Of a DNA stretch of 64,000 bases, positions 25,086-33,308 are shown one piece after another. Where the stretch lies: NCBI RefSeq assembly GCF_003336705.1, contig NZ_QMDL01000003.1:372211-436210 (forward strand). The letters are read 5' to 3'. The notes under the pieces are model-generated. The model worked only from the letters and a program-made list of their open reading frames with translations, ran no database searches and was not told the origin of the DNA. A program made the translations under genes and the position numbers. Each line of letters opens with the position of its first letter. Position 1 is the stretch's first letter. The stretch is from Marinobacter litoralis (GTDB lineage Bacteria > Pseudomonadota > Gammaproteobacteria > Pseudomonadales > Oleiphilaceae).

Positions 25086-26210
25086 CTACTCTTTATTCTT
25101 GAAATCGAAGATCTCTTTCGGTGTGACCATCTCACCGGTGTTATTACCCCAGGCATTCCGCTCGTAGGTAATCACAGCCGCCAGGTCTACCTCGCTCAAC
25201 TGCCCGCCAAAGGCCTGCATCGCGGTGCCGGAAACCCCGTTCACCACAATATCGATGTGTGCCACCATATCGCCGGTGACAATCGGGCTACCCTTAAGCG
25301 CCGGGAAGGCCGGGGGCATACCCGCACCGTTCGGTTGGTGACAGCTTGCACAAGCACTGGCATAGGCCTTCTCGCCACGCTCTATCAACTCATCCAAGGT
25401 CCAGTCTTTCTGGGTCAGCTGACGCTCCGCTTCGGCGGCTTCTTTTTGCTCTGCCACCCAAGCCAGATATTCCTCTTCGGGCACGGCTTCGACCACCACT
25501 GGCATGAAGCCATGGTCTTTACCACACAGCTCGGTGCACTGACCGCGGTAGATTCCGGGTTCGTCCACCCGGGTCCAGGTTTCATTAATAAAGCCCGGAA
25601 TAGCGTCTTTTTTCACACCAAATGCCGGCACCCACCAAGAGTGGATCACGTCGTTGGCCGTTAACAGGAAACGAACCTTCTTACCAACCGGAATCACCAG
25701 CGGCTTGTCCACCTCAAGCAGATAGTTCTCACCCTTCGCCTGACGATTCTCAATCTGATCGCGAGGCGTCGATAAGCTGGAGAAATAACCGAAGTCCTCA
25801 TTGATATACTCGTACTGCCAACGCCACTGATACCCGGTGATCTTGATATCGACCTCGGATTCGGTGGTGTCGTACATTTCGATGAGTGTTGCCGTGGCTG
25901 GCACCGCCATGGCGACCAGAATGGCAAATGGAATAGCAGTCCAAAGTATTTCCACCCATGTGTGTTCATGGAAGTTGGCTGCTTTGTGGCCCTGTGACTT
26001 GCGGTGGGCAAAGATCGACCAAAACATGACCCCGAACACCACCACGCCGATGGCTACGCAGATCCATAGAATGGTCATGTGAAGGCTGAATATCTGATTA
26101 CTGGTACCGGTTACGCCCGGCGTCATGTTCATGGTCCAGTCCGCCATGACAACAGTCGGAAGCAACAGACCAGTAACTAGGGCAAGTGCCCGCTTGGCAT
26201 GCACGCGCAT
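25086..26210 (-). CDS. ctaC: Cytochrome c oxidase subunit II with fused cytochrome c domain
   Basis: A 374-residue subunit. It has a signal peptide (cleavage after VVMA near residue 23), two helices (about 43-68 and 87-110) and a periplasmic CuA domain with ligands His190, Cys225, Cys229, His233 and Met236. A C-terminal class I heme c domain follows, with CASCH at about 287-291. The fusion is the caa3 arrangement, which brings an electron entry site to the oxidase. The start at 26210 (MRVHAKRALALVTG) has GGAGA 8-9 nt upstream; the longer frame from 26294 is unlikely. It is the first gene of the leftward oxidase operon. Confidence 0.96.
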   Translation of the reverse strand: MRVHAKRALALVTGLLLPTVVMADWTMNMTPGVTGTSNQIFSLHMTILWICVAIGVVVFGVMFWSIFAHRKSQGHKAANFHEHTWVEILWTAIPFAILVAMAVPATATLIEMYDTTESEVDIKITGYQWRWQYEYINEDFGYFSSLSTPRDQIENRQAKGENYLLEVDKPLVIPVGKKVRFLLTANDVIHSWWVPAFGVKKDAIPGFINETWTRVDEPGIYRGQCTELCGKDHGFMPVVVEAVPEEEYLAWVAEQKEAAEAERQLTQKDWTLDELIERGEKAYASACASCHQPNGAGMPPAFPALKGSPIVTGDMVAHIDIVVNGVSGTAMQAFGGQLSEVDLAAVITYERNAWGNNTGEMVTPKEIFDFKNKE

Positions 26211-26267
26211 ACTGTGTCTCCACAGAGTGTTATTCTTGTCGGATTTTGCGTCATCCCTCAGCGGTCG

Positions 26268-26292
26268 GTTCCGGTGCTCGCAACACCGGAAC
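26268..26292. other. Hairpin in the ctaC upstream region
   Basis: A 9-bp perfect inverted repeat GTTCCGGTG / CACCGGAAC with a 7-nt loop lies 58 bp upstream of ctaC, in the 191-bp gap to the divergent MATE gene. It could be an operator or a leader structure of the oxidase transcript. No known regulator site is recognised. Confidence 0.35.
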
Positions 26293-26401
26293 AACCGCGA
26301 GTGAAAGCCTGCTTATGGATACATCATTGCTCAGTGTAGCCAGTGATTAGCAAAACACTAAAAATCCAATTAAACCTAAATGAGATAAACGGCCCGTTTT
26401 A

Positions 26402-27742
26402 ATGAGTAATTCGCATAAAGCAATCTTCAGCCCCACAGACCAGCGCCTGTGGCTGCTTGCCTGGCCGCTGATGTTGACGAACCTCACGGTGCCGCTTTTG
26501 GGGTTGGTAGATACCGCCGTGCTGGGCCATCTGGATAACCCGGAATATCTCGGTGCGGTTGCAGTTGGCGCTAACCTGTTCAGTATTTTGTACTGGACCT
26601 TCGGTTTTATGCGCATGGGGACCACCGGTCTGGCCGCGCAGGCCTGGGGCCAACAGGATTCCTTCGCTCAAGTCGCGCTGCTGTTGCGCTCGCTGATGCT
26701 TGCTGTGGGTATAGGCTTGTTGCTGATCCTTTTTCACCAGCCGTTAATCACCCTTGGCTTGCATTTAATGAACCCGAGCCCGGCGGTGGCTGAACTGGCA
26801 GCTGAGTACGCCTCGATTCGTATCTGGAGCGCGCCCGCCGTACTGTGCCAGTACACTTTGGTGGGCTGGCTGATCGGCACCCAGTATCCCCGGGGCCCGA
26901 TGGTGATGCTGATCATTGCCAACGGCATCAACATCGCTTTGGATATTTTCTTTGTAACGGTCTTAGGCTGGAACAGCCGCGGCGTTGCCATGGCCACCGT
27001 TCTGGCCGAGTACGGCGCCACCACGATCGGTTTCGTCATCGTGCTCAAACGCATGCCCGAGGGTCAAAAGCTGACCAAGGAGCTGTTCGGGAAAATATCC
27101 GATTATCTTCGGATTCTTCAGGTCAACCGTTTCATCATGGTGCGCACCATCGCTTTGCTGCTGGTGCTCGCCTTTTTTACCGCACAGGGCGCCCGCCAAG
27201 GGGACATCATACTGGCCGCCAACGCAGTTTTGATCACCTTCCTGCTGGTTATTTCTAACGCTCTGGATGGTTTTGCCAATGCGGCCGAAGCATTGATTGG
27301 CGAAGCCATTGGCAAAGGCAGCAAAGACCAGTTTAAAACGGTGTTCAGCAGCGCCCTGCGTTGGTCGATATGGGGTGCACTGCTGCTTACGGTTGCGTTC
27401 GTACTTGGCGGTCGATGGTTGATCAGTTTGCTGACCGATATTGAGGGGGTGCAGCTCACAGCCTGGAAGTATCTACCTTGGCTGTGGTTACTGCCTTTCG
27501 CCGCGGTCTGGGGATTTCTGCTGGATGGTGTCTTTATTGGCGCCACCCGCACCCGGGAGATGCAAAACACCATGCTGTTTTCGGCCCTCGTGGTGTTTCT
27601 TCCTGTTTGGTGGCTAACAACCGACTGGGGCAATCATGGCTTGTGGCTGTCACTGATCAGCCTGATGCTGGCCCGGGCCGCCAGTATGGGCTGGCTATGT
27701 TGGCGGTACACCCGCCACGACCGCTGGTTTCAAACTCACTGA
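26402..27742 (+). CDS. MATE-family efflux transporter, DinF-like
   Basis: A 446-residue protein with 12 hydrophobic helices in two halves. The N-terminal LLAWPLMLTNLTVPLLGLVD followed by TAVLGHLDNPEYLGAVAVG is characteristic of the DinF branch of MATE antiporters, which export cationic compounds using Na+ or H+. It stands alone, divergent from the oxidase operon. The ATG at 26402 lacks a clear ribosome site. Confidence 0.92.
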   Translation: MSNSHKAIFSPTDQRLWLLAWPLMLTNLTVPLLGLVDTAVLGHLDNPEYLGAVAVGANLFSILYWTFGFMRMGTTGLAAQAWGQQDSFAQVALLLRSLMLAVGIGLLLILFHQPLITLGLHLMNPSPAVAELAAEYASIRIWSAPAVLCQYTLVGWLIGTQYPRGPMVMLIIANGINIALDIFFVTVLGWNSRGVAMATVLAEYGATTIGFVIVLKRMPEGQKLTKELFGKISDYLRILQVNRFIMVRTIALLLVLAFFTAQGARQGDIILAANAVLITFLLVISNALDGFANAAEALIGEAIGKGSKDQFKTVFSSALRWSIWGALLLTVAFVLGGRWLISLLTDIEGVQLTAWKYLPWLWLLPFAAVWGFLLDGVFIGATRTREMQNTMLFSALVVFLPVWWLTTDWGNHGLWLSLISLMLARAASMGWLCWRYTRHDRWFQTH

Positions 27743-27900
27743 ACCGAAATCAAGCGTCCGCAGTTGTAACGTTATTTAACACTCTATGGCAGCAACCTCG
27801 AGAATTTTGGCTACAATAACGAGAAATGGCAGGCATATCGTGGTGGCCAGCCACCCCATAACCTGCTTCCGGTTGCTCTTGGTATGACCAAGGAGGGGCC

Positions 27901-28590
27901 TTGCGACCTCAACTCGTACAAACAGCGGCATCTCCTGCAATGACACCACAAGCAGTCCTCGAGATTATTGATCAGGCTCGACGCAAAGAAGCTCGCTCCG
28001 GCAGCTTTCTGCAACAAATGAAAGAAAAGGTGGATCGATTGCCAGCTTCTATTGTGGTGGGCGGTTCAAACCCTGCCACAAGCCTGTTTCAGTTCGCCGT
28101 CGAGTACATCGAGATGGCCCCGCGCCTGATCGAGTGTGTCGATGCATGCGCTCAGGAAGCCGGTATCAGAGAGCTGTTTAAACCGTTCATCGACGGCGCA
28201 GCCCAATACTTCACCCAGCCCTCTGTTTTACTGGTTCAGTACGACGGTTTGGACGGGCTGCTCATCCGTGCCTACATGTGCCATCGTCTGATGGAGGAGA
28301 TGCACGACAACAACCGTTCCATCCGTGCCAGCGAACTCATTGACCTTGAGGCCACTCGTGCCAACCTGCTGGTGCACGAACTGATTGGCGAACCGTTTGC
28401 CAATGAACTCGATGATGCCATTACCATCACGGTACTTCAGATTGCTGGCACTCCCGACTACTACAGCCTCGATCTCGAACCTTTCGTGAATCAGGTCAAC
28501 AACCGCGCCTGGGACTGGATGCGCCAATTTTGGGAGCACCTGCTGGATCGCAATCACATTCAGTTTTCACTCCGGCCAGGAATGCTTTAA
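27901..28590 (+). CDS. Hypothetical protein, 229 residues
   Basis: I do not recognise a family. The protein is soluble and mostly helical by composition, acidic, without signal peptide. Notable stretches are SIVVGGSNPATSLFQFAVEY and LLIRAYMCHRLMEEMHDNNR, plus LIGEPFANELDDAITITVLQ and a Trp-rich end (RAWDWMRQFWEHLLDR). The start is probably the TTG at 27901, which has AAGGAGG 4-5 nt upstream; the first in-frame ATG, at 27940, lacks a site. It stands alone between the MATE gene and DoxX. Confidence 0.7.
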   Translation: MRPQLVQTAASPAMTPQAVLEIIDQARRKEARSGSFLQQMKEKVDRLPASIVVGGSNPATSLFQFAVEYIEMAPRLIECVDACAQEAGIRELFKPFIDGAAQYFTQPSVLLVQYDGLDGLLIRAYMCHRLMEEMHDNNRSIRASELIDLEATRANLLVHELIGEPFANELDDAITITVLQIAGTPDYYSLDLEPFVNQVNNRAWDWMRQFWEHLLDRNHIQFSLRPGML

Positions 28591-28713
28591 CCGTTTGGTC
28601 AAGGCTTCAGCCAACCCAGATTAACCCCGCTCCTTTTCGGCTACTTGCCAACTCGCTAAACTGATCACCGCAACTCACCTTACTGGTTGAAATAATTAAG
28701 GAGATACTCTCAC

Positions 28714-29100
28714 GTGTTGGACAATGCAGATTTGGGAAAACTGATTATTCGACTCACTCTTGGCGGCCTTCTGCTGTTCCACGGGGTGTCTAAGTTGCTT
28801 AATGGAATTGGATTCATTGAAAGCCAACTGGTCAGCCACAACTTGCCGGCCATCCTAGCCTATGGCGTTTACGTCGGTGAGATTATCGCCCCGCTAATGA
28901 TCATTTTGGGCTACCAGACCCGCATTGGCGCGCTCATTGTAGTCTTCAACATGATCGTCGCGATCGCGCTGGTACACAGCCATCAACTGCTTTCGCTAAG
29001 CAGCAATGGCGGCTGGTCACTGGAACTGCAAGGCTTCTTCTTGTTCTCGGCTTTAGCCGTTATCTTCCTCGGCCCGGGCCGATACAAACTGAAAAACTGA
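28714..29100 (+). CDS. DoxX-family membrane protein
   Basis: A 128-residue protein with four hydrophobic helices and the DoxX hallmarks IIRLTLGGLLLFHGVSKLLN, YVGEIIAPLMIILGYQTRIG and FFLFSALAVIFLGPGRY. Some relatives are linked to thiosulfate:quinone oxidoreductase or to oxidative stress, but the function here is not known. The start is a GTG at 28714 with TAAGGAGA upstream. It ends 3 bp before the stop of the convergent diguanylate cyclase. Confidence 0.87.
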   Translation: MLDNADLGKLIIRLTLGGLLLFHGVSKLLNGIGFIESQLVSHNLPAILAYGVYVGEIIAPLMIILGYQTRIGALIVVFNMIVAIALVHSHQLLSLSSNGGWSLELQGFFLFSALAVIFLGPGRYKLKN

Positions 29101-29103
29101 GCT

Positions 29104-30894
29104 TCAATTAATGGTAGTTGTCTGGCTATCCCGCCAGACAACTACCCGGTTGCGACCTGTATTCTTGGCTCGGTAAAGCGCTTCATCCGCGCGCCGTATC
29201 AACTCTTGCGGGTCGGTATGTTGGCTCGCCAGAAGGGTGGCGACCCCGAGACTGATGGTAAGATTTACCGGAGTTTTACCGTCACCCGAATCCACCGGAG
29301 AACTTTCAATCGCCACCCTCAGGCGCTCCGCTACGATCTCAGCGCCCTCGCTACCCGTGGTTGGCAGCAGTACCGCAAACTCCTCGCCGCCGTATCGGGC
29401 AAGTAGATCAATAGCACGCTGCACTTCGTTGTCGATGGCATGGGCGACCGCTACCAGACAATCGTCTCCGGTTAGGTGGCCCAAGGTGTCGTTCACCTTT
29501 TTGAAGTGATCGATATCCACCAAGATCAAGCTGAGTTCCTGGTCATGACGCACGGCCCGCTGCCACTCTTCATTCAATTTCTCGTCAAAACGTCGACGAT
29601 TGGCAACACCGGTCAGGCCATCGGTCAAGCTTGCCGCTTTAAGCAATTCATTGGCCTTTTGCAGCTCTTCGGTCCGGGCCTGAACCCGACTCTCCAGGGT
29701 CAGATTCGCGTCTCGCTGCACCGCCAACGCATGATCTTGTGCTTCCTGGCGCTTCTGGCGTTCAATATTGATTCGGTAGGCCAAGGCAAAGGACAGTAAT
29801 ACCGCTTCAATCGCCACCCCGGCTTGCGGAGCCATTTCGGTAAACAAACTCCGGGGAATTAACCCCAGTTTGCTCGTGGCTAAGGCTAGATGCCCCACTA
29901 AAAGAGGCGTCCACGCCAAAACATAATAACCCGCCAACGCCTGCCCCCGACGCCAGAGCCTCAACGCCACCAGCCAAACCATCGGTGTGCCGATAGCCGC
30001 CAAGGCGCTTACCAAAGCAATCCCCGTGTGATACGACACGAAAATGCTGTACCCAAGTAACAGAATGGCGAGTAATCGAATCAGCCAAAGCAGGCGATAG
30101 CTGGCTAGGCTGAAATGCCTTAAGGACAAAAACTTGATCGTGAAAGTCACACCGAAAATTAAAGCGGCTCCAACTAACGGAGCGGTTACGAACTCATTCA
30201 GCCACGGGGTGTTTGGCCACAACCACTGAAACAGTAAGCCGTTAAAGTTAAGTTGAACCAAGCTCGTGGTAAATACTGTCGCCACGTACCACAAGTAGGT
30301 TGTGTCACGCACCATCACAAACAAAAAGAAGTTATACAAAACCAGTGCTAAAACGACGCCGACAAACATGGCTTGCCAGCCAAACGACGCTTGCTCCTTC
30401 GCCAGAAACTCCGCAGAGGCTGTCACTGAGACCGGTATCTGAGCCGAACCATCTGTGTGCGCTCGCACCCAAGCGGTCAAGGGTTCAGTAGAGGCAGGGA
30501 CTAAAAAAACAAAGTTACGATGGACGATCGGACGACTGCTGAACGGAAGCTTATCACCAGTGTGGTGGGTTTCGATCAATTGCCCGGCAACCGTCCAGTA
30601 CACAGACACTTCATCCAGCAACGGATAGCCAATAACCAAGAGTCGGTTACGTTTATCCACAGGCAGAGAGACTTTTAACCAATAATCCTTGTCGCTGAAG
30701 CCGTGATTGAAGGTGTCTTCCGCAGATACCGTGTGCCACTCGGTCGCAGGTGAAGAGCGAACGTCCTCCAGTGTGAGCTCGCCATAAGGCACTGCCAGCC
30801 ATTGAAACGCTACCGGGCCAGACAAGGCTATCGGGCTGATCAGATACAGCAAAATAAATAGAATAGCTCTCACAACATGTCTACCATTGCTCAT
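29104..30894 (-). CDS. Diguanylate cyclase with 7TMR-DISM sensor
   Basis: A 596-residue membrane sensor. It starts with a signal-like helix, then an extracytoplasmic 7TMR-DISMED2-type domain (about residues 30-160), seven membrane helices (about 175-375), a short coiled region (about 380-420) and a C-terminal GGDEF domain. The active site reads GGEEF within RYGGEEFAVLLP, so cyclic di-GMP synthesis is expected. DGLTGVANRRRFDEKL opens the GGDEF domain. No RxxD inhibitory site was identified with certainty. The last codons form a long hairpin (29113-29146). Confidence 0.93.
   Translation of the reverse strand: MSNGRHVVRAILFILLYLISPIALSGPVAFQWLAVPYGELTLEDVRSSPATEWHTVSAEDTFNHGFSDKDYWLKVSLPVDKRNRLLVIGYPLLDEVSVYWTVAGQLIETHHTGDKLPFSSRPIVHRNFVFLVPASTEPLTAWVRAHTDGSAQIPVSVTASAEFLAKEQASFGWQAMFVGVVLALVLYNFFLFVMVRDTTYLWYVATVFTTSLVQLNFNGLLFQWLWPNTPWLNEFVTAPLVGAALIFGVTFTIKFLSLRHFSLASYRLLWLIRLLAILLLGYSIFVSYHTGIALVSALAAIGTPMVWLVALRLWRRGQALAGYYVLAWTPLLVGHLALATSKLGLIPRSLFTEMAPQAGVAIEAVLLSFALAYRINIERQKRQEAQDHALAVQRDANLTLESRVQARTEELQKANELLKAASLTDGLTGVANRRRFDEKLNEEWQRAVRHDQELSLILVDIDHFKKVNDTLGHLTGDDCLVAVAHAIDNEVQRAIDLLARYGGEEFAVLLPTTGSEGAEIVAERLRVAIESSPVDSGDGKTPVNLTISLGVATLLASQHTDPQELIRRADEALYRAKNTGRNRVVVWRDSQTTTIN
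29113..29146. terminator. Hairpin, probable bidirectional terminator inside coding end
   Basis: A perfect 14-bp stem, GGTAGTTGTCTGGC / GCCAGACAACTACC, with a 6-nt loop lies within the last 12 codons of the diguanylate cyclase and 13 bp after the DoxX stop. It is placed to stop rightward DoxX transcripts, and its A/T-rich left flank could serve leftward transcripts. A true T-run is missing on both sides. Confidence 0.55.
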
Positions 30895-30975
30895 CGGCCG
30901 GCTGGAAATTCAGATTCTACAGGCTGAACGTTACGCACACTTTGAGCATAGCTCACTTCGCATGGGGCAACATTT

Positions 30976-31209
30976 ATGAGCCGATCTCCGCAACCTGTTT
31001 CACCGGGCCGCTACCGCCATTACAAAGGCCGGGATTACGAAGTCATTGGCGTGGCACGGCACAGCGAAACCGAAGAATCGCTTGTGGTCTACCGCTGCTT
31101 GTATGGAGACCACAGCCTGTGGGTGCGCCCGCTCAGCATGTTCCGCGAAACCGTTCAGGTGGCAGGGGAAGAAGTTCCCCGGTTTGCCCGAATAGACTCC
31201 AACCGTTAG
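30976..31209 (+). CDS. DUF1653 domain protein
   Basis: A 77-residue protein with PGRYRHYKGRDYEVIGVARH, then SETEESLVVYRCLYGD and LWVRPLSMFRETV. This is the full DUF1653 domain, a small beta-rich fold of unknown role. It stands alone between the divergent cyclase gene and the Na+/H+ antiporter. Confidence 0.88.
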   Translation: MSRSPQPVSPGRYRHYKGRDYEVIGVARHSETEESLVVYRCLYGDHSLWVRPLSMFRETVQVAGEEVPRFARIDSNR

Positions 31210-31320
31210 TTACACAACCACTTTGACTGGAACGGCCATTTCCTGCACATTAGCCCACTTTTCGTACCGCTGGTGCCCTGAAAGTGCCAGCTAACCTTCA
31301 GTTTCCAGCCGGAGTTTGCC

Positions 31321-32643
31321 ATGAATGCCGTTGTTGCCGCGGTACTGATCATGCTCGTACTGAGCTTGTGCCGCATCCACGTTGTTGTTGCCCTGATTGT
31401 CGGAGCCATATCTGGTGGCCTAGTTGCAGGTATGTCTCTCGAATCCACCATTGATGCCTTTAACGCCGGCTTGGGCGGCGGCGCAACTGTAGCTTTATCA
31501 TACGCTACTTTGGGCGCCTTCGCTGTGGCTATCGGTAAATCGGGCCTCGCTCATGCCTTAGCCGACAAGGCCCTGGCTCTGGTCGGCAAGCAAGACGAAG
31601 GCGGCGCAGCCACCGGCATTCGCTTCATGATCATCGGTCTGCTGGTTGCCGTTGCGATGTCTTCCCAGAACATCCTGCCGATTCACATCGCCTTTATCCC
31701 GCTGGTGGTGCCGCCGCTGCTGTACGTTATGGCCAAGCTTCATATGGACCGCCGTTTGGTGGCCTGTGCACTGACCTTCGGTTTGATCACTCCGTACATG
31801 TTCCTGCCGGTAGGCTTCGGCGGCATTTACCTGAATGAAATTCTATTGGCTAACGTAGCAGACAACGGCGTAGATGCCAGTGAGCTTAACGTCATGTCCG
31901 CTATGGCGTTGCCCGCTTTGGGTATGTTGGTGGGTCTGCTGATTGCGGTGTTCTTCAGCTACCGCGGCGGTCGCGGCTACGATCTGAAACTGATCAGCCA
32001 GACCGAGCGGGTGGATGTGAAATACAGCCCGAAAACCCTGATCATGGCTCTGATCGCCATTGTTGTAGCCTTCGTAGTTCAGCTGTGGCTGGGCTCTATG
32101 ATTTTGGGCGCTCTGGCAGGTTTCGTTCTGTTCAACCTGTCGGGTGTTGTTAAATGGCAGGAAGCGGATGACTTGTTCACCGAAGGCATGAAAATGCTGG
32201 CGATGATCGGCTTCATCATGATCGCTGCCAATGGTTTTGCAGAAGTGATGCGGGAAACCGGCGAAATCGCCAGCTTGGTAGAAGGTTCGGTGGCAACCAT
32301 CGGCGAGAACAAGCCTCTTGCGGCGCTACTGATGTTGGTAGTTGGCCTGCTGATTACTATGGGTATCGGCTCGTCGTTCTCCACCATTCCCATCATCGCG
32401 GCGTTGTACGTTCCGCTGGCTCTGCAAATGGGCTTCAGTCCGTTGGCCATTGTTGCCTTGGTAGGCACCGCCGGTGCTCTGGGTGATGCTGGCTCCCCGG
32501 CGTCTGACTCCACCCTTGGGCCAACGGCTGGTTTGAACGTAGACGGTCAGCACAACCACATTTGGGATACGGTTGTTCCGACCTTCCTGCACTACAACTT
32601 GCCACTGCTTGGCTTTGGGTGGTTGGCGGCTATGGTTCTTTAA
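31321..32643 (+). CDS. Na+/H+ antiporter family (NhaC-like) permease
   Basis: A 440-residue protein with about 11-12 hydrophobic helices. It belongs to the ion transporter group that includes NhaC and the YuiF-type carriers. Visible family segments are [40 protein letters not shown] and the C-terminal [17 protein letters not shown]. Substrate may be Na+/H+ or, as in YuiF-like members, an amino acid. CCGGAG lies just upstream of the ATG. It is followed by a 359-bp gap with two palindromes. Confidence 0.85.
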   Translation: MNAVVAAVLIMLVLSLCRIHVVVALIVGAISGGLVAGMSLESTIDAFNAGLGGGATVALSYATLGAFAVAIGKSGLAHALADKALALVGKQDEGGAATGIRFMIIGLLVAVAMSSQNILPIHIAFIPLVVPPLLYVMAKLHMDRRLVACALTFGLITPYMFLPVGFGGIYLNEILLANVADNGVDASELNVMSAMALPALGMLVGLLIAVFFSYRGGRGYDLKLISQTERVDVKYSPKTLIMALIAIVVAFVVQLWLGSMILGALAGFVLFNLSGVVKWQEADDLFTEGMKMLAMIGFIMIAANGFAEVMRETGEIASLVEGSVATIGENKPLAALLMLVVGLLITMGIGSSFSTIPIIAALYVPLALQMGFSPLAIVALVGTAGALGDAGSPASDSTLGPTAGLNVDGQHNHIWDTVVPTFLHYNLPLLGFGWLAAMVL

Positions 32644-32652
32644 CTTTTTAAG

Positions 32653-32682
32653 TAGCCTGCCTTTTTGTAGCCTGCTTTTTTG
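32653..32682 (+). repeat. Two tandem 15-bp units before palindrome B
   Basis: TAGCCTGCCTTTTTG and TAGCCTGCTTTTTTG follow each other directly, differing at one base. The T-rich ends may aid termination of the antiporter transcript. The inverted form CAGGCTAC recurs at 32973-32980, beyond palindrome C, so an 8-bp GTAGCCTG / CAGGCTAC pair brackets the whole locus. Confidence 0.7.
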
Positions 32683-32689
32683 CGGGGTG

Positions 32690-32767
32690 GTTCGGGGTTG
32701 GTGGGGGGTGTCAAAACGGAAAACGTGGTTTCCCTGATAGTTTTGACACCCCCCACCAACCCCGAAC
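32690..32767. repeat. Long palindrome B, 28-bp perfect stem, 22-nt loop
   Basis: Arms 32690-32717 and 32740-32767 are perfect reverse complements over 28 bp, starting GTTCGGGGTTGGTGGGGGGT and ending CAAAAC next to the loop. The 22-nt loop (32718-32739) begins GGAAAACGTGG and contains a small GGAAA/TTTCC hairpin. The loop and its CAAAAC/GTTTTG boundary (34 bp in all) recur in reverse orientation in palindrome C. It lies 47 bp after the antiporter stop. The 115 bp between B and C is A-rich without a gene. Confidence 0.9.
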
Positions 32768-32882
32768 GTTTATCTTTGGAGGAATCTCTGGGGTAAAGAC
32801 TAAAGAGAACGAAAAAGCACTTTTTGATGTTTTTCTGAAAACGCCTCAAGCACCCAAGCGATTCTAAAAAGGCCAGAAAAAA

Positions 32883-32954
32883 GGGGTTCGGGAGAGGGGG
32901 CCAAAACTATCAGGGAAACCACGTTTTCCGTTTTGGCCCCCTCTCCCGAACCCC
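32883..32954. repeat. Long palindrome C, 25-bp perfect stem, same loop as B inverted
   Basis: Arms 32883-32907 and 32930-32954 are perfect reverse complements over 25 bp (GGGGTTCGGGAGAGGGGGCC, then AAAAC). The 22-nt loop 32908-32929 is the exact reverse complement of the loop of B, while most of the stem differs. The 34-bp cores at 32712-32745 and 32902-32935 therefore form an inverted pair 190 bp apart. It ends 47 bp before the stop of yheV. Confidence 0.9.
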
Positions 32955-33001
32955 GACCATCTCCCAAACCAACAGGCTACAGAGCCATACTCCAAGACAA
33001 G

Positions 33002-33253
33002 TCAGTCCTCAGAACCAGCCTTAAAAAACACCACCTGTTTAACCGTATGGTCGTCCTCATTGCCCCGCTTATTCACCCGGGTCTCAATTTCAGGTGCCGC
33101 TGGCTGCTCAACCTCAGACAGGGCATCGGTATAACCACAGGCCACGCACTCACGCACCTGATCGCCTTTGTCGTCCGTGAACATCGTAATTTTGTCCATC
33201 TCCGCACAGCGCGGACACACCGCACCGGCGATAAAACGCTTTGGACTCGGCAT
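33002..33253 (-). CDS. yheV: YheV-family zinc ribbon protein
   Basis: An 83-residue protein. FIAGAVCPRCAEMDKI and RECVACGYTD supply two CxxC pairs for a zinc ribbon, as in YheV. The C-terminal half is acidic and variable. It follows prlC on the same strand, 55 bp downstream, an arrangement also known from other gammaproteobacteria. Function is unknown. Confidence 0.88.
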   Translation of the reverse strand: MPSPKRFIAGAVCPRCAEMDKITMFTDDKGDQVRECVACGYTDALSEVEQPAAPEIETRVNKRGNEDDHTVKQVVFFKAGSED

Positions 33254-33273
33254 AACTCAACTCCAGATTAACC

Positions 33274-33299
33274 AGCTGGCCGCAATAGCACGGCCAGCT
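33274..33299. other. Intercistronic hairpin between prlC and yheV
   Basis: A 9-bp perfect stem AGCTGGCCG / CGGCCAGCT with an 8-nt loop lies between the prlC stop and the yheV start. With no T-run in the leftward direction it may act as a partial terminator or as a 3' stabiliser of the prlC message. Confidence 0.45.
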
Positions 33300-33308
33300 T
33301 TCATTGTA

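Noticed and set aside
32690..32954. Palindromes B and C as ordinary rho-independent terminators of converging genes
   Set aside because: Stems of 25-28 bp without T-runs, an identical inverted loop in both, and similar elements upstream of start codons elsewhere do not fit simple terminators, although they may also stop transcription.
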